A stretch of DNA of 42,957 nt from Pseudomonadota bacterium (GTDB lineage: Bacteria; Pseudomonadota; Gammaproteobacteria; Xanthomonadales; Rhodanobacteraceae): NCBI GenBank assembly GCA_021781425.1, contig JAJXWU010000232.1, forward strand, positions 1-42,957, given 5' to 3'. The notes under the pieces were generated by a model, which did no database searches, had not been told where the DNA came from, and was given only the letters and a program-made list of their open reading frames with translations. Below are positions 17,436 through 26,201 of this stretch, piece by piece (the first letter of the stretch is position 1; every line of letters starts with the position of its first letter). A program made the translations under genes and the position numbers.

Positions 17436-18179
17436 GTGGCAGACCATTTCCAGTTGCGTTTGGCTGAAAGCCGCATGCTAGCGCCCGCCGTGCGTCACAT
17501 GGCGTTCGAACGCGCTGACGGCGCGCCGTTCGCCTTCATCCCCGGCCAGTTCGTGCAGATTCATTTCCATTACGACGACGGCAAGCCGACCAAGCGCAGC
17601 TACTCGGTGGCCACGGTCGGCAACGGCAGTGGCGCAGTCGCGCGCATCGAGGTCGCGGTTTCCTACGTCGAAGGCGGCGCCGCGACGAACCTGCTCGCCA
17701 ATCTGCGGGAAGGTGGCACGCTCGACGCGAGCGGGCCCTATGGCCGCTTCTGCCTCGACGACAAGGATGCCAATCGCCGCTACCTGCTGGTCGCGACCGG
17801 CACCGGCGTCACGCCCTACCGTGCCATGCTGCCGCAACTCGAAAAGCTGGCCGCGCGCGGCGCCGAAGTCGCGCTGGTTTACGGCGCGCGCAACGAGGCC
17901 GAACTACTGTACGCCGACGAGTTCGAGGCGTTCGCGCGGCAAAATCCACATTTTCACTTTTACGCCTGCTTCTCGCGCACGCCGCGCACGCCGCCCCGCG
18001 CACACGACCGCAGCGGCCGCGTGCATGTCGCGCTCGCCGAGTTGAAGCCGGATGTCGCGCGCGATATCGCCTATCTGTGCGGCAACCCGGACATGGTCGA
18101 TCAGGCCTTCGCCATGCTCAAGGATGCCGGCTTGCCGGTGCCGCATATTCGGCGCGAGAAGTACGTTTCTTCGCGATAG
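17436..18179 (+). CDS. Ferredoxin-NADP reductase-like FAD/NAD(P) oxidoreductase
   Basis: The likely start is GTG at 17436 with GAAGG upstream; the next ATG would remove the first strand. It has 247 aa. The N-terminal FAD-binding barrel contains IPGQFVQIHF and the FAD motif RSYSVAT (about 50). The C-terminal NAD(P) half contains LLVATGTGVTPYRAMLPQL, VYGARNEAELLYADEF and YLCGNPDMVDQAF, and ends HIRREKYVSSR. No 2Fe-2S or haem domain is fused, so it must use a separate redox partner such as ferredoxin or flavodoxin. Whether it prefers NADPH or NADH cannot be settled by eye. It diverges from yadG and converges with the histidine kinase gene. Confidence 0.88.
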   Translation: MADHFQLRLAESRMLAPAVRHMAFERADGAPFAFIPGQFVQIHFHYDDGKPTKRSYSVATVGNGSGAVARIEVAVSYVEGGAATNLLANLREGGTLDASGPYGRFCLDDKDANRRYLLVATGTGVTPYRAMLPQLEKLAARGAEVALVYGARNEAELLYADEFEAFARQNPHFHFYACFSRTPRTPPRAHDRSGRVHVALAELKPDVARDIAYLCGNPDMVDQAFAMLKDAGLPVPHIRREKYVSSR

Positions 18180-18257
18180 TTGGCCGATTCGGATCGGGCT
18201 GATACCGGCAGAAGGTCGCGCTCAGCAGGATAGCGCCGGCAAACTCGCCGCAGCCGT

Positions 18258-20084
18258 TCAGGACATTTCTGGACGAACAGACGCCGCTTCGGCCGCCTCG
18301 GTCGGCAGAGTCAAGGTGAAGCAGCTGCCTCGGCCGGACTCGCTGCGCAACGACAGTTCGCCACCGAGCAACTGGGTCAGCCGATGGCTCAGGTACAACC
18401 CCAGGCCTGACCCTTCCTGCACGCGACCGCTAGCCGCCGTGTGGATCTGGACAAAGGATTGCCTGAACAATCTGGATTGATCCTCCACGGCAATGCCAAT
18501 GCCCGTGTCGACGACACTGATCTGGAGCCGACCCGCAGCCGGCGGCAGCAGCGTGACGCTGATCGATCCACGTTCGGTGAACTTGACCGCATTACCGATC
18601 AAGTTGAGCAGAATTTGGCTCAGGGCACGCCGGTCGATCTGTAGCTGCACCGTGGAATCCGGCATACGGACCTCGAACGCCAAACCCTTCGCGATGGCCG
18701 CGGGCCGCAACGTCGCGACCGCTTCGTCGATCAATTGCTGAGCGACAACGGATTCCGGGTGAAGCGGAACGTTTCCGGACTCGATTTTTGCCACGTCCAG
18801 TATATCGTTTATCAAGGACAGCAGATGCTTGCCGCTGCTCTGGACGGTCTTGAGCTGCTTCTCCTGCTCGGTGTTGATCGGTCCCGGCAACTTCATCAGC
18901 AGGGTGCCGGTGAAGCCGATGATCGCATTGAGCGGAGTGCGCAATTCGTGCGACATCGAGGCCAAAAACTCGGTCTTCACGCGGTCGCTGGACTCGGCCT
19001 GATCCTTGGCTTCGCGCAGGGCGGTCTCGATGCGCTTGCGCGAATCGATGTCCAATGAAAGGATGAACAGCCCTTCCGGCACAGCCAGGACGCTGAGTTC
19101 GAACCATGCCGAACTCCCATCCGGACAGCGAAATTCATTCTCGAGATGGACGTTGCAGCGATCCTGCATGCACTGGCGCAATTTGGCGAAAAGATGCGTG
19201 CCTTCTATCTCCGGGAAGCAGTCGATCAGGGTACGCCCGAGCATGTCCTCCCTGCGCCGTCGCGACTGGTGCGCAACGGCAGCGTTGACGTAAACATAAC
19301 GCCATTCGTGGTCGATGATTTGCGCGCCCTCGAGCATGCCGTCCAGGGTGCCGCGAAAACGCGCCTCGCTCTGCGCCAACTCCCGGTCGTGGATCTGCAG
19401 GCGCTCGAGGAAACTGTTGAATCCGTCGGTGAGCCGTCCGATTTCATCGTCCCCGCGCGGCGGCGCCCTGAGCGTGAAATCCTGTTCCGCAGAGATTTTG
19501 CCGACAACCGCGGCGAGCGTGAGCAAGGGCCGCGAAACCCGCGCGTCAAGGTAGCGGGAAAACAGATACGACAGAACAGCGATCAACCCGGCTACCCACA
19601 GGGAAGCTTCAAGGTGGTAGCGCAGCCATGCACCAACATCCAGCGCGGCATTGTAATCTGTGCGCAAGAAGCCGAGAGGATGACCATCGCCGGCACGCAG
19701 AACGGTGATCGCGCGAAGATGCGATCCATCCCATTCGACATTTTCCGCGTTCCGGGGGAACGTAGAGCCGGCCGGGGACACATTGGCCGGATAGTGCGCC
19801 ACGATCGTACCGCGCGCATCGTAGATAATCGCGGCCTCGATGCGGTCTACGTCGCGAAAGGCGGCGAGAGCGCTGTTCGCCATTACGACGGAGTCGGAAC
19901 TCTGCAGCGCTTCAATTGCGTCTGCCGCGACAACGTGCAGCAAGGTGATAACGCGCCTCTCCTCCGCGCGTCGGAAGTCTGCGGATCGGTAGGCGAACAG
20001 CACGAATTCCATCAATACGACGAGCGCGACGAATATCAACGTCGTACTGACGATCAAATCGCGACGAATTGACCTGCTTTGCAT
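18258..20084 (-). CDS. Membrane sensor histidine kinase (periplasmic sensor-HAMP-PAS-HisKA-HATPase)
   Basis: The 608-aa inner-membrane kinase has TM1 at about 11-31 (STTLIFVALVVLMEFVLFAY), a periplasmic domain to about 150, and TM2 (WVAGLIAVLSYLFSRYL). A HAMP linker (DARVSRPLLTLAAVV...DDEIGRLTDGFNSFLERL), a PAS domain (about 240-350) and the H-box EFLASMSHELRTPLNAIIGF with His379 follow. The ATPase domain shows N-box LNLIGNAVKFTERG, G1 DTGIGI and G2 GSGLGLYLSHRL. It has no receiver, so it must phosphorylate a separate regulator. The divergently placed receiver gene at 20312 is truncated and cannot accept phosphate. The REC domains of the protein at 20506 are the nearest plausible targets. The signal is unknown. 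Confidence 0.93.
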   Translation of the reverse strand: MQSRSIRRDLIVSTTLIFVALVVLMEFVLFAYRSADFRRAEERRVITLLHVVAADAIEALQSSDSVVMANSALAAFRDVDRIEAAIIYDARGTIVAHYPANVSPAGSTFPRNAENVEWDGSHLRAITVLRAGDGHPLGFLRTDYNAALDVGAWLRYHLEASLWVAGLIAVLSYLFSRYLDARVSRPLLTLAAVVGKISAEQDFTLRAPPRGDDEIGRLTDGFNSFLERLQIHDRELAQSEARFRGTLDGMLEGAQIIDHEWRYVYVNAAVAHQSRRRREDMLGRTLIDCFPEIEGTHLFAKLRQCMQDRCNVHLENEFRCPDGSSAWFELSVLAVPEGLFILSLDIDSRKRIETALREAKDQAESSDRVKTEFLASMSHELRTPLNAIIGFTGTLLMKLPGPINTEQEKQLKTVQSSGKHLLSLINDILDVAKIESGNVPLHPESVVAQQLIDEAVATLRPAAIAKGLAFEVRMPDSTVQLQIDRRALSQILLNLIGNAVKFTERGSISVTLLPPAAGRLQISVVDTGIGIAVEDQSRLFRQSFVQIHTAASGRVQEGSGLGLYLSHRLTQLLGGELSLRSESGRGSCFTLTLPTEAAEAASVRPEMS

Positions 20085-20268
20085 ACGTTACCGCACCCAC
20101 CGGAAGCGCTTTCATCCGTAGGCAAGGACCTGATTCTTTGCAAGGCGCTCGGCCGCGCGCAACCCCTTGAACAGTATGCGCTGAAATGCCCGTGTATTCC
20201 ACGGCAAGACCGGCGCGATTCAACCTCGCGGCGTACCGGACGCCGTGGCCCGGGCCATTGGCAAAAGA

Positions 20269-20274
20269 TATACT
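20269..20274 (+). promoter_or_regulatory. Candidate -10 box for the receiver/EAL genes
   Basis: TATACT lies 38 bases before the truncated receiver start, in the 227-base divergent gap. No consensus -35 is found at 17 bases, so this is weak. I see no other feature in the gap. Confidence 0.25.
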
Positions 20275-20311
20275 CGACTCGCCGGATCGGCTCCTGGGAC
20301 AGACATGGCGC

Positions 20312-20494
20312 ATGGCCCGAGTATTCGTCATCGAAGATAACCCGCAAGCTCTCGAGCTGATGACCTATCTAATGGCGACGCACGGCCGTTCGCTTGCGAC
20401 CGCCGAGACGGACGCACGCGGCTGCAAGATGACGCGGCTCGAGCCGCGGGCGCCGCTGGATGAAATCGCGTCCCGTCTCGACACGGACGCCTGA
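20312..20494 (+). pseudogene. Truncated response-regulator receiver
   Basis: The 60-aa frame begins MARVFVIEDNPQALELMTYLMATHG, an unmistakable receiver start with the acidic pair and alpha-1 helix. It then switches at about residue 26-28 to RSLATAETDARGCKMTRLEPRAPLDEIASRLDTDA, which does not look like a receiver. It lacks the phospho-accepting Asp, the Thr/Ser and the Lys. Reading the other two frames did not recover the rest, so an internal deletion is more likely than one frameshift. It lies 11 bases before the REC-GAF-GGDEF-EAL gene on the same strand, and its stop overlaps the GAGGA ribosome-binding site of that gene. It could still be translated as a short peptide that couples translation. 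Confidence 0.65.
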
Positions 20495-20505
20495 GGATAC
20501 GTGCC

Positions 20506-23349
20506 ATGGCGCACATACTCATCGTCGACGATCGGGCGGTCAATCTGGATTTTCTGGAAGCGGTGCTGAATTTCGCGAACCATCGCGTATCACGCGCGAT
20601 GGATGGCGAACAGGCGCTGCAGATCGTCCGCGAAACGCGCCCCGATCTCGTCATCACCGATGTGCTGATGCCCAACATCGGCGGCGTCGAATTGGCCGAC
20701 AGCATCCATCGCGATCCTGCCATTTCGGCAACACCGATCATTTTCTACACCGCCCAGGGCCGTGACCCCGAGGCCAACATCCTCGCCGATTCCTGCCACG
20801 TTGCCGCGGTATTGGTCAAACCCGCGGAGCCGCAAGCAATTCTTGATACGGTCGCACAGGTGCTCGGCGGCAAGCCTCCCCCGCAGCTGTTGCCGATGCG
20901 GCAGAACACGGTATACCCGGCTTTTCTGTCGGCAAAATTGCCGGCTCACATGCGCGACCTGGCCGATCTGCAGGCGCGGCTGCGCGGAATCCTTGACCGG
21001 GTACTCGAAGGGGATGCACCGAAAGCGGACACGAATGTGCTCGGGCTGGCGCTGCAAAAACTCAGCCTGCGCACGCAAAAGCTGTTTGACCTCAATCTGG
21101 CCGTGTCCGCACAAAGTGATTTCGGCGAGATGCTGAATGCTTTTTGTGCGATCGCCTCGAACGTAATGTCCAGCGATTACGTCGGCGTTTACATCTACGA
21201 CGTCGACGGCAAGCGTCTGCAACACTCGGGGAAATACGGACTTCCGGACGCGGTCGCCGCGCAGATGTCCCAGATGGACGCGGACGCCGGCATGCGGCAA
21301 ACCGTGATGACTGCGGACCAACCGTTCCGGGCCCGCGCGAACGGCGCAGAACCGACGACGTTGGGATTACCCGATTTCCATCCCCCGGTCTTGAGTCTGC
21401 TGGCGGTGCCGATGCCGGTACGTGCGAGCAATCCACTCAAAGGCTGGATTTACTTCGCGAACAAGGCTGATGAATCGGCGTTCGACAGCGAGGACGAGCA
21501 GTTTGCGGTAATTCTCGCGCTGCAGCTATCGCTGGCCTATGCCAATTTGTCGATGCTCGATGAAGTGCGCAGGCATGCGGAGAAGCTCGAATTGGAGGTG
21601 GCCGCAAGGCGCCAAGCCCAGGAAGAGCTCACGTTTCGTGCAAGCCACGATCAGGTCACGGGATTGCCGCGCGGGGTGCTGATCGAAGCCGAACTCGAAA
21701 AAGCAATCGCGCGCGCGACGATCGAAAACGGCCGCGTGATCGTGCTGCACATCAATGTCGATTATTTCCATTCGATCAACAAGAATTATGGCCGCAAGAT
21801 CGGGGATGACGTGCTGCGCTGCATCGCCGATCGTCTGCGTGGCATCGTCGCTGACGCTGGCCGTGTTGCGCACGTCGCGGGCGACGAGTTCATGCTGATT
21901 TTCCCCGATCCCACCGGAGCGATGGAGCAATTGGATTTCGCCGACAGCGTGCGCGCGCGGATGGAAGAACCGGTGAAAACGGCGCTCGGCGACATCCGCA
22001 TTACCTGCAGCGTCGGTGCGAGCTGTTATCCCGACAACGGCGCAACCGCACAGGAGCTGTTGCATGAGGCCGAAGAAGCCACCCAGAACGCAAAGCTCGA
22101 TGGTCGTAATCTGGCAATGGCTTTCTCGAATGAGCGCAAGCAACAGTTGCGCGAGCAGATTGCGCTCGGCATGCAGTTGCGCGAAGCGATCCAAACCGAG
22201 CAGTTGATCTTGCACTATCAGCCGCAGATCAACGGTCTGGACTGGCAGATCCTCGGCTTTGAGGCGCTGGTGCGCTGGCAACACCCCGAACTCGGACTGC
22301 TCGGTCCGGCACGCTTCATCCCCATCGCCGAGGAGCTCGGCCTGATCGTCGAGTTGGGTGATTGGGTTCTCAAATCCGTTTGTCGGCAGATTCGGGTGTG
22401 GCTCGACAGCGGCGCGGATGATTTTCTCGTCTCCGTCAATGTCTCCCCCAAGCAATTTCTGCGCTCGAATTTTGTCGAAAACCTGCAGGCGGCAATTGCG
22501 ACACAAGGCGTGCGTGCGCGACACCTGGAGCTCGAACTGACCGAGAGCGCCATGGCTCGGCGCTTCGACGTTATAGCCAACTCGATGAAGCTCATGAAGC
22601 GCATGGGCATACGCCTTGCCTTGGACGATTTCGGGACCGGCTATTCCAGTCTTAACCGCCTGCGCCAATTCCCACTGGATCGACTGAAAATCGATCAGGG
22701 CTTCGTCAACAACATCGCCTCCGATGCCAGCGCCGCCGGCATCTGCCGCGCGATTATTGCTCTCGGCCACCAGCTGGGCCTGAAAGTGACCGCCGAGGGC
22801 GTGGAAACGGCTGCGCAGGTGGGGTATTTGCTGCGCAACGAGTGCGATGAATTCCAGGGATATTATTTCAGCGGTCCGGTCGGACCCACGGTCGCGCTGG
22901 ATTTGCTCAAGCACCGCTATATCAGCCGTCAAAGCGTGCCATCTCAACTGGGGAAGGAAATCCTGTTGATCGTGGATGATGAAGAAAATGTCCTGCACGC
23001 GCTGAAGCGGACTCTGCGACGCGACGGTTACGAGATTCTGAGCGCGACGAATGCGGGTGAGGCCTTCGAATTGCTGGCCAAAAACGACGTGCAAGTCATC
23101 GTTTCGGACCAACGCATGCCCGATTGCAGCGGCACCGACTTTCTCAGCCAGGTCAAGGAAATGTACCCGGCGACCGTGCGCATGGTACTCAGCGGCTACA
23201 CCGATCTTGCCGCAGTCACCGATGCGATAAACCGGGGCGCGATATACAAGTTCCTGACCAAGCCATGGAACGACACGCAGTTGCGCGAGCACATCCGCGA
23301 AGCATTCAGAGTGAACCGGGGCCGAGAGCAGGCGCGCGCAACGCCTTGA
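20506..23349 (+). CDS. REC-GAF-GGDEF-EAL-REC protein, probable c-di-GMP phosphodiesterase
   Basis: Soluble 947-aa signalling protein. Domains in order: receiver (1-120, acceptor D52 in VITDVLMP), GAF-like (about 195-360), GGDEF (about 380-540), EAL (about 560-810) and a second receiver (about 820-935, acceptor D868 in VSDQRMP). The GGDEF domain looks degraded. The signature is A458-GDEF, the first metal Asp is replaced by Asn417 (INVDYF) and the inhibitory RxxD reads RVAH. The EAL domain keeps its set: EALVRW, VNVSPKQF, ELELTES, LDDFGTGYSS, LKIDQGF, TAEGVET and QGYYFSGP. I infer that it hydrolyses c-di-GMP, with GGDEF as a possible GTP or regulatory module. Two receivers imply input from two kinases, and kinase genes flank it on both sides. 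The C-terminal receiver resembles RpfG-type ones (RMVLSGYTDLAAVTDAINRGAIYKFLTKPW). Confidence 0.94.
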   Translation: MAHILIVDDRAVNLDFLEAVLNFANHRVSRAMDGEQALQIVRETRPDLVITDVLMPNIGGVELADSIHRDPAISATPIIFYTAQGRDPEANILADSCHVAAVLVKPAEPQAILDTVAQVLGGKPPPQLLPMRQNTVYPAFLSAKLPAHMRDLADLQARLRGILDRVLEGDAPKADTNVLGLALQKLSLRTQKLFDLNLAVSAQSDFGEMLNAFCAIASNVMSSDYVGVYIYDVDGKRLQHSGKYGLPDAVAAQMSQMDADAGMRQTVMTADQPFRARANGAEPTTLGLPDFHPPVLSLLAVPMPVRASNPLKGWIYFANKADESAFDSEDEQFAVILALQLSLAYANLSMLDEVRRHAEKLELEVAARRQAQEELTFRASHDQVTGLPRGVLIEAELEKAIARATIENGRVIVLHINVDYFHSINKNYGRKIGDDVLRCIADRLRGIVADAGRVAHVAGDEFMLIFPDPTGAMEQLDFADSVRARMEEPVKTALGDIRITCSVGASCYPDNGATAQELLHEAEEATQNAKLDGRNLAMAFSNERKQQLREQIALGMQLREAIQTEQLILHYQPQINGLDWQILGFEALVRWQHPELGLLGPARFIPIAEELGLIVELGDWVLKSVCRQIRVWLDSGADDFLVSVNVSPKQFLRSNFVENLQAAIATQGVRARHLELELTESAMARRFDVIANSMKLMKRMGIRLALDDFGTGYSSLNRLRQFPLDRLKIDQGFVNNIASDASAAGICRAIIALGHQLGLKVTAEGVETAAQVGYLLRNECDEFQGYYFSGPVGPTVALDLLKHRYISRQSVPSQLGKEILLIVDDEENVLHALKRTLRRDGYEILSATNAGEAFELLAKNDVQVIVSDQRMPDCSGTDFLSQVKEMYPATVRMVLSGYTDLAAVTDAINRGAIYKFLTKPWNDTQLREHIREAFRVNRGREQARATP

Positions 23350-23365
23350 TAAGCGTATTCCTCGA

Positions 23366-24568
23366 TCAGCCGGCACCACGCGCATTCGCGGGGTCCGCAT
23401 CCACAGCCGGCGTCGGTTGTCGTTGCGGCAGAACGATGCGGAATGTGGTGCCCACGCCCGGTGTGCTCTGTACCTCGATCCGCCCGCCATGTTTGCGCAC
23501 GATGCCGTAAGACAGGGACAAGCCGAGGCCGGTTCCTTGCCCGACCGGTTTGGTGGTGAAGAACGGATCAAAGATCTTGGCCAAATTTTCCGGTGAAATT
23601 CCGCAGCCGCTGTCGGAAATCGCGACGACGACGTTTTCACCTTCACAGCAGGTCGCGACCTTGATCGAACCACGGTTCTCGATCGCGTGTCCGGCATTGA
23701 CCAGGATGTTCAGGAATACCTGGTTCAATTGCGATGGCAGGCATTCCACGCGCGGAATCTCGTCGTATTGCCGCAGCACCTCGCATTTGTATTTCAGATC
23801 GTTCCAGACGATATTGAGCGTGCTATCGAGTCCCTGCTGCAAGTCGGCCAACGTCCATTCCTCGGTGCTGCCGGCGCGCGAAAAATCGCGCAGATCCTGC
23901 ACGATTTTTCGCACCCGCTCGGTTCCCTCGCGGGATTCCGACAACAGATTGGGCAGATCCCTTACCAGAAAATCGTAGTCCGCCTGTTCCTTGAGCAGGG
24001 CGATCTCGGCGTGCCGCGCATCGCTGTCCGGGATTAACTGACGCAGCAAGCTCTCGTACGTGGAAATCAATTGCAGCATGTTCCTGACGTATTCATTCAA
24101 TGTCGCCAGGTTCGAATGGATATAGCCGATCGGATTGTTTATTTCATGCGCGACGCCGGCAGCCAATTGGCCGATCGAGGCCATCTTGTCGGCCTGGAGC
24201 AACTGCGCTTCGATGCTGCGCAGGTGCGCATTGTCCGTTTCGGTCTTGCGCCGTTGGTCCAGCGACTCGCTGGCTGGTCCATCCTCGGGTTCGATCAGGG
24301 CCACAAAACGCACTGTGCCGATTCCGCTGCGCGGGGCGGTCTGCACGGTGACGCGCAAGCGATGGCTGCGCCCGGATGAATCCACGCATTCGCGCTGCTG
24401 GCCATGGATCCCGTCGCGCTCCGCCGAGGCCAATGCCTCTTGGTCGACGAGTCCGCGCAACATGGTCGCTGGCCATTCTGTCGTCGACCCGTCCAGAAGT
24501 GTGTGCACGCCCGAAGTCGCGCAAAACAGGACGCCGTGGTGAACTTCGAGGTGATTTTGTTGCTGCAT
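23366..24568 (-). CDS. Soluble NtrB-like sensor histidine kinase
   Basis: The 400-aa kinase has no transmembrane segment. Residues 1 to about 100 form a PAS-like domain (VLFCATSGVHTLLDGSTTEWPATML...VRFVALIEPEDG). A short coiled linker leads to the H-box QLAAGVAHEINNPIGYIHSNL with His141, typical of the HisKA group of NtrB and hybrid kinases. The helical insertion after the H-box is long. The ATPase part has LNQVFLNILVNAGHAI (N-box), ISDSGCGISPENLAKIFDPFFTTK and GQGTGLGLSLSYGIVRKHGG. It converges with the EAL protein, with stops 16 bases apart, so the two are likely linked in function. The start at 24568 is the first Met of the frame; the ribosome-binding site is not clear. Confidence 0.9.
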   Translation of the reverse strand: MQQQNHLEVHHGVLFCATSGVHTLLDGSTTEWPATMLRGLVDQEALASAERDGIHGQQRECVDSSGRSHRLRVTVQTAPRSGIGTVRFVALIEPEDGPASESLDQRRKTETDNAHLRSIEAQLLQADKMASIGQLAAGVAHEINNPIGYIHSNLATLNEYVRNMLQLISTYESLLRQLIPDSDARHAEIALLKEQADYDFLVRDLPNLLSESREGTERVRKIVQDLRDFSRAGSTEEWTLADLQQGLDSTLNIVWNDLKYKCEVLRQYDEIPRVECLPSQLNQVFLNILVNAGHAIENRGSIKVATCCEGENVVVAISDSGCGISPENLAKIFDPFFTTKPVGQGTGLGLSLSYGIVRKHGGRIEVQSTPGVGTTFRIVLPQRQPTPAVDADPANARGAG

Positions 24569-24730
24569 ATGCCCGACTTCGCTCCGCGCGGGGAACGCTG
24601 TCGAAAGCCGAATGCCGCGAGCACAGGCAAGGCTGCGTGCATGGAACGATTTATCCGGCTCTCGTGCCGCGTCAATGATGCGCCCGGCCGTGCCGGTTGG
24701 GCAATCGTGTGCGTGTGTTCCGGATCGTGG

Positions 24731-26002
24731 TTACAAGCCGTCCGCGTATATACGGTCGGTTGGGGGATAAGCGAACGCGTAGATCGCCCCGCCGCTGGGT
24801 GGCGAACGTCCGTACTCGCCCGCGCCGACGACAAGGGTCTTGCCGTCGGTCGCCATGCTCACGCCGAACGCATCGCCTGTTTGCAACTGTTTTGCGACGA
24901 AAATACTGACCGGACTCCAGGCGGCGCCGGTGTCACTCCGATACGCGAACACCCGGCCGGCATCGCCCGTATTCGGCGCTGCAACCAGCAGCATTCCGCT
25001 CACCGATGTAATCCCCATGCCGAACAGGTTGAAGCCGTAGATGCTGGAAGGGTCGGGACCGATTACTCCGGTCTGCGAGGAAAATCCGGTTGCGGCGTCG
25101 CCATAGGAGAACACTTGGCCCCACGGACCTTGCTTTCCCTGACTATCGTAGTTGACATCTGCGGCGATGACCTGGGCGCTGTCGATCACGATCGCGTTGG
25201 GAAAATGATCGCCTGCGAATGGATACGCGGCGGTCAACACGGTTTGCTCGATCCATGCGTTTGCGCTGCGCGCGAAGGTGTGCAGCGCACCGGCGGACAC
25301 GCCGACGCCAGGCACACCCTCGTTGTCCGCACCGACCGCCAGCATTCCGCTGCCGGCAGCCAGGGTCTCTCCGAAATCCATGTCCAGCTGCGGCACAGTC
25401 GGGAGAATTTGCGCGACGTAGGAAGCCATCGATGTGGAAATATCATAGGCTTCAACATCACCAATCGGATTACCGGTAGCGGTCATGTAGCCTGGAAATC
25501 CGACGTAGAGAGTCTGGCCATCGATCGCCAGCGAGGTCCCGAAGCCGGTCTCGCCCGGTTCGAAGGCGGTATAACCGTTCAAGGTCTGTTGCAGCACCCA
25601 CTCGTTTTGCAGCGCGTAAACCGAGACGACGCCGGCGTCGGCCTGCAGCGCGGCGTTGTACGCGTTCGGCGAACCGACAAAAAGCAGACCGTTTGCCATC
25701 GCCAGGGAATCCTGACTGCCGGTGCCGTCTGCCGGTGCGATTTCCTGCGCGAACGACCATACCCCCGACTGACGATGAAAAAGATAAACCCGCCCATCCC
25801 CGGCGGCGCCGGAAAGGCGTCCGAACACCGCGATCCAGTCCCCGCTCACGGTCGGCGCTTGGTTGCCAAAACCCACAACCGAGGCGTCTGGCGCTGTCAG
25901 ACGTTGGCCGTACAGATTTTGCGTGGCAAACGTCGTTGCAGGAGAAAGCATCGCCGCAAGGGCGAGTCCGATCAGTGACGAGTGGGCATTCGAGCGCGAC
26001 AT
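24731..26002 (-). CDS. Secreted FG-GAP / integrin-like beta-propeller protein
   Basis: The start is MSRSNAHSSLIGLALAAMLSPATTFA at 26002, preceded by CCGGAGGTCGCC; the extension to 26317 enters the next gene. It has 423 aa with a Sec signal peptide of about 27 residues. The body has about six or seven repeats of the FG-GAP type, such as GDWIAVFG..GDGRVYLFHRQSGVWSFAQEI, FGTSLAIDGQTLYVGFPG and FGVSMATDGKTLVVGAGEYG, expected to fold as a calcium-binding propeller. It ends PTDRIYADGL, close to the DRIFTNGFE tail of the protein at 3315 but stopping at the last Leu. It lies between two signalling genes on the same strand and is probably exported. Function is unknown. Confidence 0.85.
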   Translation of the reverse strand: MSRSNAHSSLIGLALAAMLSPATTFATQNLYGQRLTAPDASVVGFGNQAPTVSGDWIAVFGRLSGAAGDGRVYLFHRQSGVWSFAQEIAPADGTGSQDSLAMANGLLFVGSPNAYNAALQADAGVVSVYALQNEWVLQQTLNGYTAFEPGETGFGTSLAIDGQTLYVGFPGYMTATGNPIGDVEAYDISTSMASYVAQILPTVPQLDMDFGETLAAGSGMLAVGADNEGVPGVGVSAGALHTFARSANAWIEQTVLTAAYPFAGDHFPNAIVIDSAQVIAADVNYDSQGKQGPWGQVFSYGDAATGFSSQTGVIGPDPSSIYGFNLFGMGITSVSGMLLVAAPNTGDAGRVFAYRSDTGAAWSPVSIFVAKQLQTGDAFGVSMATDGKTLVVGAGEYGRSPPSGGAIYAFAYPPTDRIYADGL

Positions 26003-26105
26003 GGCGACCTCCGGATTACTCGCTGTCCCGATATCGGTACGCGCCAATCTCGGGGCAGGCGAAGAGCATCCTAGGCGCGCTTGCGCTCGCGCGTAATTCG
26101 TACGA

Positions 26106-26135
26106 TTACCTAGTGGTTGTAAGTAACAATACGTA
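26106..26135 (-). promoter_or_regulatory. AT-rich dyad cluster upstream of the FG-GAP gene
   Basis: TTACCTA-N7-TAAGTAA (26106-26126) is an imperfect inverted repeat, matching in 6 of 7 positions. TACGTA follows at 26130-26135. The stretch stands out as AT-rich in GC-rich DNA, about 105-130 bases before the FG-GAP start and next to a FixJ-type regulator gene. GTAAGTA and TACGTA resemble published FixJ target cores. Binding is inferred, not shown. Confidence 0.35.
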
Positions 26136-26201
26136 TGTGAGATGGCGAAGGGCAGAAAAGCACGCCACGGGTCTTCGCTTCCGGTCGTGCCGATCCGGGT
26201 G

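Noticed and set aside
21526-23697. 723-aa minus-strand ORF antisense to the EAL protein
   Set aside because: The plus frame has unmistakable domains; this one has none and is an antisense shadow.
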